64,000 bases of DNA from Mitsuaria sp. WAJ17 (GTDB lineage Bacteria > Pseudomonadota > Gammaproteobacteria > Burkholderiales > Burkholderiaceae_C), in assembly GCF_014174515.1 (NCBI RefSeq), contig NZ_JACJUG010000019.1, positions 1 through 64,000 of the forward strand, written 5' to 3'. The translations under genes were made by a program, and so were the position numbers. Below are positions 36,839 to 46,818 of this stretch, piece by piece. The notes beneath the pieces were generated by a model. It was not told the DNA's origin. It saw only the letters and a program-made list of their open reading frames with translations, and searched no databases. Position 1 is the first letter of the stretch. Each line of letters starts with the position of its first letter.

Positions 36839-37866
36839 GCGCGGGCTCCATGGCTGCCGGCGGCGGCCTGCTTCCTGTTCTCAGCCTTGGTGCGTGCCTC
36901 GTAGGCCTCGACGATGCGGGCGACCAACGGGTGGCGCACCACGTCGGCCGAGGTGAAGTGCGTCATGGCAATGCCGCGCACCTTCTTCAGCACCCGCTCG
37001 GCATCGACCAGGCCACTGAGCGTGCCCTTGGGCAGGTCGATCTGGCTGGTATCGCCCGTCACCACGCACTTGCTGCCGAAGCCGATGCGGGTGAGGAACA
37101 TCTTCATCTGCTCAGGCGTGGTGTTCTGGGCCTCGTCCAGGATCACGAAGGCGTGATTCAGCGTGCGGCCTCGCATGAAGGCCAGGGGCGCGATCTCCAG
37201 CTGGCCCTTCTCGAAGGCCTTGCTGACGCGGTCGAAACCCATCAGGTCGTAGAGCGCATCGTAAAGCGGGCGCAGATAGGGATCGACCTTCTGGGTCAGG
37301 TCGCCGGGCAGGAAGCCCAGGCGCTCGCCAGCCTCAACGGCTGGGCGGGTCAGGATGATGCGCTGCACCTGGGAGCGCTCCAGCGCGTCCACTGCGCAGG
37401 CCACGGCAAGAAAAGTCTTGCCGGTGCCAGCCGGGCCCAGGCCAAAAGTGATGTCGTGGTTGAGGATGTTGCGCAGGTAGCCGTGCTGGTTGGGCGTTCG
37501 ACCGGCCAGGTCAGCGCGGCGCGTGCGCAACACCACGCCCTGCGGGTCCGGCAGGGCCTCGGCCGACTCGGCGCGGCGCGGCTTGCGGGCGCCCAGGGCC
37601 TCGGCGAGCTGCTGCGTCGCCTCCAGCAGGGCCAGCTGCAGACTTTCCGGGGCGATGGGCTTGCGGGCGGCGTCATAGAGGCTCTGCAGCAGCTGCAGGC
37701 TGTGCTCGGCCGCAGCCTTGTGCCCCTCGATGCGGAAGGCCTCGCCGCGGCGTGTGATGCGCACATCCATGGCGGCCTCGACCTGGCGCAGGTGGTCGTC
37801 CAGCCCCCCGCACAGATGGGAGAGACGTTTGTTGTCGGCGGGGGTAAAAACGTGGCGCAGTATCAA
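36835..37866 (-). CDS. phoH: PhoH-like ATPase (YbeZ)
   Basis: A 343-residue P-loop ATPase associated with YbeY and RNA metabolism. Walker A is [13 protein letters not shown] and Walker B lies in [18 protein letters not shown], with the sensor region [12 protein letters not shown]. The first 100 residues contain a KH-like segment ([16 protein letters not shown]). It precedes ybeY in a coupled pair and diverges from the sensor kinase gene over 162 bases. Confidence 0.95.
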   Translation of the reverse strand: MILRHVFTPADNKRLSHLCGGLDDHLRQVEAAMDVRITRRGEAFRIEGHKAAAEHSLQLLQSLYDAARKPIAPESLQLALLEATQQLAEALGARKPRRAESAEALPDPQGVVLRTRRADLAGRTPNQHGYLRNILNHDITFGLGPAGTGKTFLAVACAVDALERSQVQRIILTRPAVEAGERLGFLPGDLTQKVDPYLRPLYDALYDLMGFDRVSKAFEKGQLEIAPLAFMRGRTLNHAFVILDEAQNTTPEQMKMFLTRIGFGSKCVVTGDTSQIDLPKGTLSGLVDAERVLKKVRGIAMTHFTSADVVRHPLVARIVEAYEARTKAENRKQAAAGSHGARA

Positions 37867-38028
37867 GACGGACCCTCTGTCGCGATCGGAATCAGGCGGC
37901 TATTGTCGCCGCGCTCCTGCCGGCCTTGCGTCCGCCCTTGCCCCCATGTCGGAGGACGGCCCGGTGGCTGTCGCCGGAGCTTCGGCACAATCGGTCCCGG
38001 CCCAGCCCTGGCACGCCCTCAACCACCC

Positions 38029-39924
38029 ATGAGCATCCACCCCTTCCTCCTGCGACTTCCTCTCCTGCTGGGCGTAGCCTTGCTGAGCCTGCTGCCGGGG
38101 CTGCTGCCGGCCCAGGCCCAGGCCCAGAACCTGGTTCTCCAGCAGGCCCTGGTGGCCGAAGGCAGCGAGACGCAGTTCCCCGAGCAGGCCGCCCTCTCCC
38201 TCCAGGCCTTGCCGCATGACTGGCACCAGAGCCGCCAGGAAGCACCCTCACAGTACGCGCAGCATCCGCTGTGGTATCGGATGGCCTTCGACCTGCTCAC
38301 CGCCCAGGACTCCAGGCCGATGGCGGTCTACATCGCCCAGGCCTGCAGCAATGTGCGGGTGCGCTTCAACGGCATCAGCCTGCTGGCTCAGGGCCGCATG
38401 ATGGATCCCATCACCGACCACTGCTACGAACCCCTTCTGGTGCCCCTGCCCCCCGAACTACTGAGGCCGCAGGGCAATCTGCTGGACGTCCAGTTGGCCG
38501 GCTATGCCCGCCAGCAACTCAACTCCAGCCAGCGCAGCGCCAGGTTGAGCGAGATAGAGATCGGCCCGCTCGAGCAGTTGGCCCAGCGCCATACTCGCGC
38601 CAGCTTCTGGCGCCAGGGGCTGCCCAAGGCACTCAATGCCATGCTGGTCATGATGGCCGTCACCACCGGCGTGCTGGCCATCCTGTACCGCCGCGAGCGG
38701 CACCTGCTCTTCCTCTCGGGCTTGATGCTGGTCTGGGTGCTGCTGTCCACCCGTTTCTGGATCGGCTCGCTACCCCTGCAGCGTCACTGGCTGGAGATCG
38801 GCCTGTCCACCTGCCTGCCCCTCATCACGCTGTTCGCGCTGCAGTTCCTGCTGAGGGAGATGGGCTGGCGCAATGCCAGGCTCAACGCCGCCCTGCTGGC
38901 CCAGTGCGCCCTGGTGCCCCTGAGCCTCGCCGCGGTCGGCCCCACGCTGCACTTCATCGTGGCGAGCCTCTGGACAGCTCTGCTGGCCGCCGAGCTGACG
39001 GCTGGCATGGGCTTTCATCTGTGGCTGCGCTGGAAGGCCGTGCAAGCCCGTCCGCTGGACAGCAGCGTGCAGCGCCGCGACTTCGCCGTGGTCTGCACCC
39101 TGCTGGCCCTGGCCATCGCGGCGGTGCTGCTGGAGCTGCTGCTCTCGCAGCTGCAGGCACCGCTGATCGTGCCGATGACGCCGCTGGCCGTCCCGCTGCT
39201 GATGATGGGCCTGGGCCTGCATGCCACCGTCTGCGTGGCCCGCGCCCGCAAGGTCGCCGAGCACAAGCATGTGCAGCTGGAGCAGCGCATGGCTGAGAAA
39301 CTGGCCGAGATCGAGCGCAGCTATGCGCTGATGGCCGAGCAGAAGCTGGAACAGGTCACCGAGCGCGAGCGCAAGCGCATCGCAGCCGACCTGCATGATG
39401 ACCTGGGCGCCAAGCTGCTGACCATTGTCCACACCAGCGAGTCCGACCGCATCTCCACCTTGGCACGCGAGGCGCTGGAGGAGATGCGGCTCTCGGTGCG
39501 CGGTCTCACCGGCAAGCCCGTGCATCTGCTGGACGCCCTGGGCGACTGGCGGGCCGAGCTGGTCTCGCGCCTGGGCCAGGCCAATATCAATGCCGAATGG
39601 AAATCCCCCGCCGAGGACGTGGAGCACACGCTACCTGCCCGAGCCTATGTGCAGACGACCCGCATCCTGCGCGAGTCCGTCAGCAACATCATCAAGCACA
39701 GCGGCGCCACGCATTGCACCGTCAGCTGCAATGTGCAGGGCGGCGACTTCCAAGTGATCATCCAGGACAATGGCCAGGGCATCCCCATGGAGCTGGACGG
39801 ACGCCTGGACAAGGGCCACGGCATGGCCAGCATGAAGGCCCGTGCCAAGCAGATGCAGGGCCAGTGCCTGGTGGAATCCGGAGCGGGCTTGGGCACCATC
39901 ATCCGCTTGACGATTCCGCTCTGA
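38029..39924 (+). CDS. Membrane sensor histidine kinase (NarL-type, HisKA_3)
   Basis: A 631-residue membrane kinase. A signal segment (to about 32) leads to a periplasmic beta-rich sensor domain (about 33 to 190), then seven hydrophobic helices (about 195 to 410) resembling the 7TMR-DISM arrangement. A coiled coil leads to the dimerisation motif RKRIAADLHDDLGAKLL with the phospho-acceptor His, and an ATPase domain with NIIKHSGAT (N box) and DNGQGIP. The ATG at 38029 precedes the signal peptide; the open frame runs further upstream, antisense to phoH, and is not used. The response regulator follows 112 bases later. Confidence 0.92.
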   Translation: MSIHPFLLRLPLLLGVALLSLLPGLLPAQAQAQNLVLQQALVAEGSETQFPEQAALSLQALPHDWHQSRQEAPSQYAQHPLWYRMAFDLLTAQDSRPMAVYIAQACSNVRVRFNGISLLAQGRMMDPITDHCYEPLLVPLPPELLRPQGNLLDVQLAGYARQQLNSSQRSARLSEIEIGPLEQLAQRHTRASFWRQGLPKALNAMLVMMAVTTGVLAILYRRERHLLFLSGLMLVWVLLSTRFWIGSLPLQRHWLEIGLSTCLPLITLFALQFLLREMGWRNARLNAALLAQCALVPLSLAAVGPTLHFIVASLWTALLAAELTAGMGFHLWLRWKAVQARPLDSSVQRRDFAVVCTLLALAIAAVLLELLLSQLQAPLIVPMTPLAVPLLMMGLGLHATVCVARARKVAEHKHVQLEQRMAEKLAEIERSYALMAEQKLEQVTERERKRIAADLHDDLGAKLLTIVHTSESDRISTLAREALEEMRLSVRGLTGKPVHLLDALGDWRAELVSRLGQANINAEWKSPAEDVEHTLPARAYVQTTRILRESVSNIIKHSGATHCTVSCNVQGGDFQVIIQDNGQGIPMELDGRLDKGHGMASMKARAKQMQGQCLVESGAGLGTIIRLTIPL

Positions 39925-40035
39925 TCCACCCCTCAGGGCCTGCCCGGGACTGGCGCCCGCCCGCCAAAAGGCATACTGTTGCCAGATCGTCAGGCCCGGG
40001 ACACGCACAGTGCCCGCCAACACCTAGAAAACATC

Positions 40036-40689
40036 ATGAACAACATCCTGCTGCTCGAAGACATTCCGGAAATCCGCGCCTGGCTCAAGACCCTGGTGAG
40101 CCAGGTCTTCACCAATGCCGTGATCACCGAATGCTCGCGGGTGCAGGACGCCCTGCAGCACATCAACAGCCAGCGCTTCACCCTGGCCCTGCTGGACCTG
40201 GGCCTGCCGGACGGTTCAGGCGTGGACGTGGTTGCCGCCCTGCGCGAAAAGCAACCTGAGGTGCAGTCGGTGATCGTCACCATCCATGACGATGACGAGC
40301 ACATCTTCCCCGCGCTGCAGGCCGGTGCCTTCGGCTATCTACTGAAGGAACAGGCTCGCGAGCTGCTGGTGGAGCAGTTGCAGCGCATCAGCCAGGGTGA
40401 GCCGCCACTGTCGCCCTCCATCGCCCGCAAGGTGATCGCCCATTTCAACTCACAGCGCCGCCCGCAGGCCTCGCCACAGCTGATCGAGGTCTCCCTCACC
40501 GAGCGCGAGACCGAGGTGCTGCTGCGCGTGGCCAAGGGCTTCACCCTGCCTGAGATCGGCGTGCAGCTGGGCCTGTCCCGCCACACCATCGCCGACTACG
40601 TCAAGCAGATCTACCGCAAGCTCAACGTCTCATCGCGGGCCGAGGCCGCGCTGGAGGCGCAGCGCCTGGGCCTGTTCGGCCGGAACTGA
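40036..40689 (+). CDS. NarL/FixJ-family response regulator
   Basis: A 217-residue regulator paired with the upstream kinase. The receiver domain (about 1 to 120) has the phospho-Asp in [13 protein letters not shown] and the Lys in FGYLLKEQA. The C-terminal LuxR-type helix-turn-helix has [43 protein letters not shown]. Target genes are not evident; ruvA starts 54 bases downstream, but that is a housekeeping gene. Confidence 0.94.
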   Translation: MNNILLLEDIPEIRAWLKTLVSQVFTNAVITECSRVQDALQHINSQRFTLALLDLGLPDGSGVDVVAALREKQPEVQSVIVTIHDDDEHIFPALQAGAFGYLLKEQARELLVEQLQRISQGEPPLSPSIARKVIAHFNSQRRPQASPQLIEVSLTERETEVLLRVAKGFTLPEIGVQLGLSRHTIADYVKQIYRKLNVSSRAEAALEAQRLGLFGRN

Positions 40690-40742
40690 CCGGATCCTCA
40701 TCCCCGGTCGGCCCCGGGCCGGAAGCCGCCGATAATCTCCTG

Positions 40743-41315
40743 ATGATTGGAAGGCTCACCGGCGTCATCGCGGAAAAATCGCCCCCGCTCGTGCTCATTG
40801 ACGTGCAGGGCGTCGGCTATGAAGTCGACGTGCCCATGAGCACCTTCTTCAACCTGCCCAATCTGGGTGAGCGGGTGAGCCTGCTGACGCACTTCGTGGT
40901 GCGCGAGGACGCTCAGATCCTGTTCGGCTTCCTCAGCCCCGAGGAGCGCGCCACTTTCCGCCAGCTGATCAAGATCAGCGGCGTGGGGCCGCGCACCGCC
41001 CTCTCCATACTCTCTGGCCTCAGCGTAAGCGACCTGGCTCAGGCGGTGAGCCTGCAGGAGGCCGGCCGCCTGGTGAAGGTGCCGGGCATCGGCAAGAAGA
41101 CCGCCGAGCGCCTGCTGCTGGAGCTCAAGGGCAAGCTGGGCCCCGACCTCGCACTTCCCGCCAGCGTGGCCAATGACAGTCAGGCCGACATCCTCCAGGC
41201 CCTTCAGGCCCTGGGCTACAGCGACAAGGAAGCCGCCGCCGCGCTCAAGCAGTTGCCCGCCGATGTGGGCGTCAGCGAGGGCATCAAGCTGGCTCTGAAG
41301 TCCCTGAACCGCTGA
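40743..41315 (+). CDS. ruvA: Holliday junction ATP-dependent DNA helicase subunit RuvA
   Basis: Tetrameric junction-binding protein that targets RuvB to Holliday junctions. The 190-residue protein has the OB domain ([18 protein letters not shown]), two helix-hairpin-helix motifs ([13 protein letters not shown] and [16 protein letters not shown]), and the C-terminal RuvB-binding domain ([15 protein letters not shown]). RuvB follows 28 bases downstream. Confidence 0.97.
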   Translation: MIGRLTGVIAEKSPPLVLIDVQGVGYEVDVPMSTFFNLPNLGERVSLLTHFVVREDAQILFGFLSPEERATFRQLIKISGVGPRTALSILSGLSVSDLAQAVSLQEAGRLVKVPGIGKKTAERLLLELKGKLGPDLALPASVANDSQADILQALQALGYSDKEAAAALKQLPADVGVSEGIKLALKSLNR

Positions 41316-41343
41316 ACCCGCCCTCGCCCCCTCCTGAGCTGCC

Positions 41344-42399
41344 ATGCCCATCCAGACCGACGATTTCGCTCCCCAGCCGCCCCGCGTGGTCAGCGCTTCC
41401 CCGGGCAATCCTAATGAAGAGGCCCTGGAGCGCGCCCTGCGGCCCAAGCTGCTGGACGAGTACGTGGGCCAGGCCAAAGCCCGCGAGCAGCTGGAGATCT
41501 TCATCGGCGCCGCCCGCAAGCGCGAGGAAGCCCTGGACCACGTGCTGCTCTTCGGCCCGCCGGGCCTGGGCAAGACCACGCTCTCGCACATCATCGCGGC
41601 CGAGCTGGGCGTGAACCTGCGCCAGACCTCGGGGCCGGTGCTGGAGAAGCCCAAAGACCTCGCGGCCATCCTGACCAATCTCGAGAAGAACGACGTGCTC
41701 TTCATCGACGAGATCCACCGCCTCTCGCCCGTGGTCGAGGAAATCCTCTACCCGGCACTGGAGGACTACCAGATCGACATCATGATCGGCGAAGGCCCCG
41801 CAGCCCGTTCGATCAAGCTGGACCTGCAGCCCTTCACCCTGGTGGGCGCCACCACGCGCGCCGGCATGCTGACCAACCCGCTGCGCGACCGCTTCGGCAT
41901 CGTGGCCCGGCTGGAGTTCTACACGCCGGACGAACTGCAGCGCATCGTGACGCGCTCGGCCGGCCTGATGAATGCGCCCATCGCGCCGGAAGGCGCGCTG
42001 GAGATCGCCCGGCGCTCGCGCGGCACGCCCCGCATCGCCAACCGCCTGCTGCGCCGCGTTCGCGACTATGCCGAGGTCAAGGGCGACGGCCGCATCACCA
42101 AGCTGATGGCCGACAAGGCCCTGGCCATGCTGGACGTCGATCCGCAAGGCTTTGACCTGATGGACCGCAAGTTGCTGGAGGCCGTGGTGCACCGCTTCGA
42201 CGGCGGCCCGGTCGGGCTGGACAACGTGGCTGCGGCCATCGGCGAGGAACGGGACACCATCGAGGATGTCATCGAGCCCTACCTGATCCAGCAGGGCTTT
42301 CTGCAGCGCACGCCGCGCGGGCGCATCGCCACGCTGGCGGCATTCAGGCACCTGGGGGTGGCGCCGCCGAAGAACACGGCGGGCCTGTTCGACGAATAG
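41344..42399 (+). CDS. ruvB: Holliday junction ATP-dependent DNA helicase subunit RuvB
   Basis: AAA+ motor driving branch migration with RuvA. The 351-residue protein has Walker [16 protein letters not shown], Walker [16 protein letters not shown], the RuvB beta-hairpin region and the C-terminal winged-helix signature [16 protein letters not shown] with RTPRGRIAT. RuvC is not in the window. A very strong hairpin without a T run follows the stop. Confidence 0.97.
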   Translation: MPIQTDDFAPQPPRVVSASPGNPNEEALERALRPKLLDEYVGQAKAREQLEIFIGAARKREEALDHVLLFGPPGLGKTTLSHIIAAELGVNLRQTSGPVLEKPKDLAAILTNLEKNDVLFIDEIHRLSPVVEEILYPALEDYQIDIMIGEGPAARSIKLDLQPFTLVGATTRAGMLTNPLRDRFGIVARLEFYTPDELQRIVTRSAGLMNAPIAPEGALEIARRSRGTPRIANRLLRRVRDYAEVKGDGRITKLMADKALAMLDVDPQGFDLMDRKLLEAVVHRFDGGPVGLDNVAAAIGEERDTIEDVIEPYLIQQGFLQRTPRGRIATLAAFRHLGVAPPKNTAGLFDE

Positions 42400-42402
42400 C
42401 AC

Positions 42403-42439
42403 CGCCGCGGATCCGGCATGCCTTGCCGGATCCGCGGCG
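42403..42439 (+). terminator. Long perfect hairpin after ruvB (no T run)
   Basis: Sixteen bases (42403-42418) pair perfectly with 42424-42439 around a 5-base loop, starting three bases past the ruvB stop. No T run follows, so it may act as an mRNA-end stabiliser or a weak terminator rather than a classical one. Confidence 0.6.
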
Positions 42440-42498
42440 CTCATGGGGACATCAGCGCCCCGCTGCATACGGCGCGACAGAACGAAAAGCAGAATGAA

Positions 42499-42524
42499 AA
42501 AAGGCGACCCGAAGGTCGCCTTTT
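42499..42524. terminator. Terminator between ruvB and porin gene
   Basis: An 11-base perfect stem (AAAAGGCGACC / GGTCGCCTTTT, loop CGAA) with A runs on one side and T on the other. It should end porin transcription from the minus strand and can also stop readthrough from ruvB. Confidence 0.87.
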
Positions 42525-42545
42525 GCACTTTCTGATCCCGAGGGA

Positions 42546-43460
42546 TTAGAAGTTGTGACGGATACCAGCAGCCAGGCTGTTCAGGTCGCCAGCGTTGTTG
42601 TCCTTGTTGTCCAGCTTCGTGAAGAAGCCGTACACCTTGGTGCGCTTGCTCAGGTTGTAGTTGTAGCCCAGGGTGAACTGGTTGGCCTTGGCGCCAGCAG
42701 CGCTGCGACCAGCACCGCCGAAGTTCACGTGGAACTCGGAAGCGCCCATGGTGTACATGCCGGCCAGACGCCAGATGTTGCGGGTAGCACCAGCGATGTC
42801 TTCACGCTGCAGGTAGCCACCGACGGTGAACTCGCCCAGCTCGTACAGAGCGCGAGCAGCGTACTGCTTCTGGTTGTCTTGCTTGCTGTAGCCGGCGCCC
42901 AGGTGCAGAGGACCCTGGTCGTAGTTACCCGACAGGTCGAAAGCGCGCTTGTCAGCGCCTTCGCCAGCGTGCATGGTGATTTCGCCGGAGAAACCGTCGA
43001 TGTTCGGGGTGAAGTAGCCGACCTTGTTCACCGAGGTCCAGCCAGCGCCCGAGTACAGCTTGTCGTCGGAGGTGCCGGTGTCGTGGTTGTGCATGCTGAC
43101 GTAGTCAGCGGTGGCGAAGTAGGAACCATTGGTCCAGTTGCCCAGACGGATGGCACCGAAAGCGCCGCTCAGTTGCACGGAAGATTCACGGTTCCAGAAG
43201 GTGCCGCCGGTTTGCTTGCCGGTGTCGAGGTCCAGGCCATGCTCCAGAGCGAAGCTGACCTTCAGGCCGCCGCCCAGGTCTTCCTGGCCCTTCACGCCCA
43301 GGCGCGAACGGTTGTCTTGCACCACCACCTTACGGTCGCCGGTACCGACCTTCTGGCTTTCCACGGTCACGTTGGCGCGGCCCCACAGGGTCACGGAGCT
43401 TTGAGCGAAAGCCGAAGCCGACACAGCGGCCAGAGCGGCGACGAGAGCGATCTTCTTCAT
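42546..43460 (-). CDS. Gram-negative general porin
   Basis: A 304-residue outer-membrane porin of the Burkholderiales (Porin_4) type. Signal peptide MKKIALVAALAAVSASAFA precedes QSSVTLWGRANVT, then alternating barrel strands such as RSRLGVKGQEDLGGGLKVSFALEHGL, and a terminal Phe (GIRHNF). The second of two adjacent ATGs (43460) is chosen because AAAGG lies six bases upstream of it. Codon usage is less extreme in third positions than neighbours, typical of a highly expressed gene. A TATACT -10 box is at 43530-43535 on the minus strand. Likely a major diffusion pore. Confidence 0.93.
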   Translation of the reverse strand: MKKIALVAALAAVSASAFAQSSVTLWGRANVTVESQKVGTGDRKVVVQDNRSRLGVKGQEDLGGGLKVSFALEHGLDLDTGKQTGGTFWNRESSVQLSGAFGAIRLGNWTNGSYFATADYVSMHNHDTGTSDDKLYSGAGWTSVNKVGYFTPNIDGFSGEITMHAGEGADKRAFDLSGNYDQGPLHLGAGYSKQDNQKQYAARALYELGEFTVGGYLQREDIAGATRNIWRLAGMYTMGASEFHVNFGGAGRSAAGAKANQFTLGYNYNLSKRTKVYGFFTKLDNKDNNAGDLNSLAAGIRHNF

Positions 43461-43529
43461 CATTTGCCTTTGTAGGTTGAGGTTGTGCCGGGTTGAATCA
43501 CCCGGTCTTGTCACGCGGAATGTGGCGGC

Positions 43530-43535
43530 AGTATA
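43530..43535 (-). promoter_or_regulatory. Putative -10 box of the porin gene
   Basis: Minus-strand TATACT lies 70 bases upstream of the porin start. A matching -35 is weak. The leader downstream holds a small inverted repeat CCGGGT/ACCCGG (43488-43505). Confidence 0.45.
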
Positions 43536-43641
43536 GGAGGCCTAGGGTTTGACCGAAGCCCCTGCGACGCGAATTCGCAACAGTCACTTCTGGCAGGTCG
43601 GGCGGGGGGGTTTGTCGCCGGGGGCGCGTCAGGGCGTCAGG

Positions 43642-44268
43642 TCAGGCCGGAAGATGGGCTTCATCGGCCCATCCCACCAGGTGCAGCCGCCCGCCAGAGA
43701 CCATCAGCCGGTTGATGGCCGCATTGCCCAGCCGCCAGCTGCGGGCTGCCTGGAGATCCAGGCCCAACGCGGCCCGGTACAGGCAATCCAGAACCCCGCC
43801 ATGGGTCACCAGCAGCAAGGCCTGCCCGGCATGCGCCGCCGCCAGCTCGCGAACCACGGCCAGCACGCGCGCGCTGAACACCTGCAGCGACTCGCCTCCG
43901 GGCGCCGCAAATTCCGGGTCCCGGGCTTTCCAGCGCTGCAGCGCCTCGGGTTCGCGCTCCCCGAGCTCTATCCAGGTGTGTCCCTGGAAATCCCCGAAGG
44001 AGCGTTCCCGCAGCCCGGCGTGCCACCGCACGGGCAGGGCGCGCCGTGTCAGCAGCGGGGCCAGGGTCTGGCGGCAGCGCTGCAGATCGCTGCAGACCAC
44101 CTGGTCGAAGTCCTCGTCCTGCAGGGCGGCGGCCAGGGCCTGGGCCTGGGCATGCCCCTGCGTGTTCAGGTCGATGTCCAACTGCCCTTGGATGCGCCCC
44201 TGTGCATTCCAGTCCGTCTGCCCGTGGCGCACGCAGACCAGCCGGGTGACCTCATCCAGTCCATCCAC
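43642..44268 (-). CDS. Histidine phosphatase family protein (phosphoglycerate-mutase-like)
   Basis: A 208-residue histidine phosphatase. The catalytic RHGQTDWN near the N-terminus carries the phospho-accepting His; SDLQRCRQTLAP, LRERSFGDFQGHTWIEL and VTHGGVLDCLYRAALG supply the rest of the active site. Such GpmB/CobC-like enzymes act on small phosphate esters; cobalamin genes are absent nearby, so the substrate is open. It lies 6 bases after the DUF1840 gene on the same strand. Confidence 0.92.
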   Translation of the reverse strand: MDGLDEVTRLVCVRHGQTDWNAQGRIQGQLDIDLNTQGHAQAQALAAALQDEDFDQVVCSDLQRCRQTLAPLLTRRALPVRWHAGLRERSFGDFQGHTWIELGEREPEALQRWKARDPEFAAPGGESLQVFSARVLAVVRELAAAHAGQALLLVTHGGVLDCLYRAALGLDLQAARSWRLGNAAINRLMVSGGRLHLVGWADEAHLPA

Positions 44269-44274
44269 GGGGCT

Positions 44275-44595
44275 TCAGCCCAGCCAGACGACATCGACCC
44301 GCTCAGCTTCGCTGAGGCGCAGCATGTCCAGCAGGGGCCAGACCCGCTGCTTCAGGGTGATGCCCTGGCGCCGAGGCGGAGCCTCGCCTTGCGCCTCGGC
44401 TTCGGCCACCAGCGCTGCGAAGGCAGCTTCGTCAGCCTCCACAGCCGCAAGCAAGGCCTGCTGAGCCGCAGGGAGGTCGGCCGTTTCGATGATGCCTTGT
44501 GGTGACGACTCGCGGCCCAATGCCGCCAGCACCTGCTTGGCAGCCTCCGGCAGGTAGATCACATCGGCCGCAGCCTTGGATTTGAATCGGTACAT
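44275..44595 (-). CDS. DUF1840 family protein
   Basis: A 106-residue protein of the DUF1840 family, found in betaproteobacteria. It begins MYRFKSKAAADVIYLPEAAKQVLAALG and ends with RQRVWP-like region KQRVWPLLDMLRLSEAERVDVVWLG, both typical. Function unknown. The ATG at 44595 is used, since residues upstream are not conserved. It is tightly linked to the histidine phosphatase gene. Confidence 0.88.
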   Translation of the reverse strand: MYRFKSKAAADVIYLPEAAKQVLAALGRESSPQGIIETADLPAAQQALLAAVEADEAAFAALVAEAEAQGEAPPRRQGITLKQRVWPLLDMLRLSEAERVDVVWLG

Positions 44596-44673
44596 GGGCC
44601 CCCCGGAGCGCAGCAATGGCGCAGTCAAGATCAAGAGAGAGTAGGGCCTATTGTGGTCCTCGCCCATGCCGGT

Positions 44674-46818
44674 TCAGGAGCCCCCACCGCGGATCAGGCG
44701 AATGACCGGCCGCTCCGCGCCCCAGACCCGGGCCTCGAAGGCCGCCGCATCCAGGGCCGGGGAGAAAAGATAGCCCTGGTACTCATGACAGCCGGCCTCC
44801 TGCAGGAAAGCGCGCTGCGCCTCGCTCTCCACCCCCTCGGCGATGACCTGCAGGGCCAGCGCCCGTCCCACCTGGGCCACGGCACGAACGATGCCCGCAT
44901 CGCTGGCATCCGCCGGCAGTCCCTGGACGAAGCTGCGGTCGATCTTGAGCCGCTGGATGGGGAAGCGCTTGAGGTAGGCCAGGCTGGAATAGCCGGTGCC
45001 GAAATCGTCGATGGACAGGCACACGCCCAACTCGGCCAGGGCCTGCAAACGCCGCAGGGCCTCGTCGGCATCCCGCAGCAGAATGGACTCGGTGAGTTCC
45101 AGCTCCAGCAGCTCCGGCGGCAGGCCGGCCGACTGCAGCACCTGGCGGACCCTGTCCACGAACTGCGCCTGCTGGAACTGCAGGGCCGACACGTTCACCG
45201 CGACCGGCATGCGCCGCCCCTGCTGCCACCAGCTCACCGCCTGCGTCACGGCCTCGTGCAACACCCAGTCCCCGATAGCCACGATGAAGCCACTCTCCTC
45301 GGCCACCGGGATGAACTCGCCCGGAGACACCTCGCCCCGCAGCGGATCCTGCCATCGGATCAGGGCCTCCGCGCCGATGACTTGCCCGCTCGCCAGATCC
45401 AACTGCGGCTGGTAGTGCAGGCGGAAGCGCTCCTCCAGCAGGGCCTGGCGCATGGCGTGATCCAGGCGCATACGCGCCAGCAGATCGACGTCCTTGCGGG
45501 GCTGATGGAAACGGAAGCCTGCCCGGCCGCTGTCCTTGACGCCCTGCATGGCGCGCTCGGCGCTGGAGGCCAGTTCGTCCAGCGATTCACCGTCTACCGG
45601 GAACAGGGCGATGCCAATGCTGGCCGTCACGGTGAAGCTGAGGGTGTCGAAACTGAAGGGGCGACCCATGGCCTCCAGCACGCGCCGCGCCGTGTGCTCG
45701 GCGCCGCGGGCATCGGCCTCATGGATCAGCAGTGCGAATTCATCGCCCGAGAGCTTGGCAACGGTGTCCACCTCGCGCAAGCAGTCACGCAGGCGCTGCG
45801 CCACTTCGCGCAGCACGCGGTCGCCGAAGGCATGGCCCAGGGTGTCGTTGATCTGTTTGAAGCGATCGAGATCGACGAAGAGCATCGCAAAGCCCGAGGC
45901 CTCGCGCTTGGCGATGGCGCGGGCGTACTCCACGCGCTGCGACAGAGCGCGCCGGTTGGGCAGGCCGGTGAGCATATCGGTGTGGGACAGCTCCTCGATG
46001 CGCTGGCTGGCCGCCAGCTGGTCGCTGAGGTCGCGGAAGGAGAACACCCGGCCCACGGGCCGCTGGCGGCTCCACTGCGGCAGCGAGACGCGCTCCAGCA
46101 CGCGGCCGTCCAGCAGTTGGATCACATCGCTGCTCTGCAGCAGCGGCGCATCCAGCAGGGCAGCCAGACGCGCGGCATAGGCCACACCATCCGGCACGCT
46201 GCGCCGCATCCAGGCCTGCACAGCCGCGTCATCGCGCTGCTGCAGCAGGTCTTCGGGAATGCCCCATAGCGTGGCGAAGCGCTGGTTGAAGTTGCGCAGG
46301 CGTCCAGCCAAGTCGGTCACCAGGATGCCGTCCGCTGTGGATTCCAGCGTGCTGCGCAGGTCCACCAGCAGGGCCTCGCGCTCTTCCTCGCCCCGGCGCT
46401 GGGCGCTGAGGTCCCGCATGCTGACCACCCACAGGGCCGATCCAAGCGGATGGGCGTCGTCGGCCGGCAAGCGGCGGGCACGGCGGTCCACCCAGAGGGT
46501 ATGGCCGTCGGCATGACGCATCAGCGTCTCAGTGTGCACGCCCTCGCAGGCACCGCCCGCAACTTCGCTCCAGAACAGCAAGTCCTCCGGCGTGACGCAC
46601 AGGGACTCGATGCGCCGCCCGACCAGTTGATCCGACGACAACCCAAGCAATTGCTGGGCCGCCTCGTTGGCTTCCAGCACCGTCAGGCCATGGGCATCCA
46701 CCAGCCAGACCGCCTCCTGCAGCGAGTCCAGCAGGCTGCGATACCGCGCCGCATTCAATGCTCCGGGAATCGTCTCGTCCGTCTGGCTCGCCTGCGTCTC
46801 CCGCCGGGCTGGTCTCAC
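44674..46818 (-). CDS. PAS-PAS-GGDEF-EAL cyclic-di-GMP protein
   Basis: A 714-residue cytoplasmic signalling protein. Two PAS domains (about 20 to 140 and 160 to 275) precede a GGDEF domain whose active motif is KLSGDEF, with Ser replacing the first Gly; SGDEF is tolerated in some cyclases. An I-site REVD is at the normal distance. The EAL domain has GAEALIRW, ELELTES, DDFGTGYSSL and KIDRSFV, all intact. Its start overlaps the HD-GYP gene stop by ATGA (46815-46818), so the two form an operon with opposing or sequential c-di-GMP functions. Confidence 0.94.
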   Translation of the reverse strand: MRPARRETQASQTDETIPGALNAARYRSLLDSLQEAVWLVDAHGLTVLEANEAAQQLLGLSSDQLVGRRIESLCVTPEDLLFWSEVAGGACEGVHTETLMRHADGHTLWVDRRARRLPADDAHPLGSALWVVSMRDLSAQRRGEEEREALLVDLRSTLESTADGILVTDLAGRLRNFNQRFATLWGIPEDLLQQRDDAAVQAWMRRSVPDGVAYAARLAALLDAPLLQSSDVIQLLDGRVLERVSLPQWSRQRPVGRVFSFRDLSDQLAASQRIEELSHTDMLTGLPNRRALSQRVEYARAIAKREASGFAMLFVDLDRFKQINDTLGHAFGDRVLREVAQRLRDCLREVDTVAKLSGDEFALLIHEADARGAEHTARRVLEAMGRPFSFDTLSFTVTASIGIALFPVDGESLDELASSAERAMQGVKDSGRAGFRFHQPRKDVDLLARMRLDHAMRQALLEERFRLHYQPQLDLASGQVIGAEALIRWQDPLRGEVSPGEFIPVAEESGFIVAIGDWVLHEAVTQAVSWWQQGRRMPVAVNVSALQFQQAQFVDRVRQVLQSAGLPPELLELELTESILLRDADEALRRLQALAELGVCLSIDDFGTGYSSLAYLKRFPIQRLKIDRSFVQGLPADASDAGIVRAVAQVGRALALQVIAEGVESEAQRAFLQEAGCHEYQGYLFSPALDAAAFEARVWGAERPVIRLIRGGGS

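Noticed and set aside
36850..38028. Long in-frame upstream extension of the sensor kinase gene
   Set aside because: It runs antisense through phoH. The kinase has a clear signal peptide right after the ATG at 38029.
44653..46269. Long plus-strand open frame opposite the GGDEF-EAL gene
   Set aside because: No recognisable domain, composition typical of the shadow of a GC-rich gene. Similar shadows occur opposite midA, dacA, M13, PaaH and hemB.
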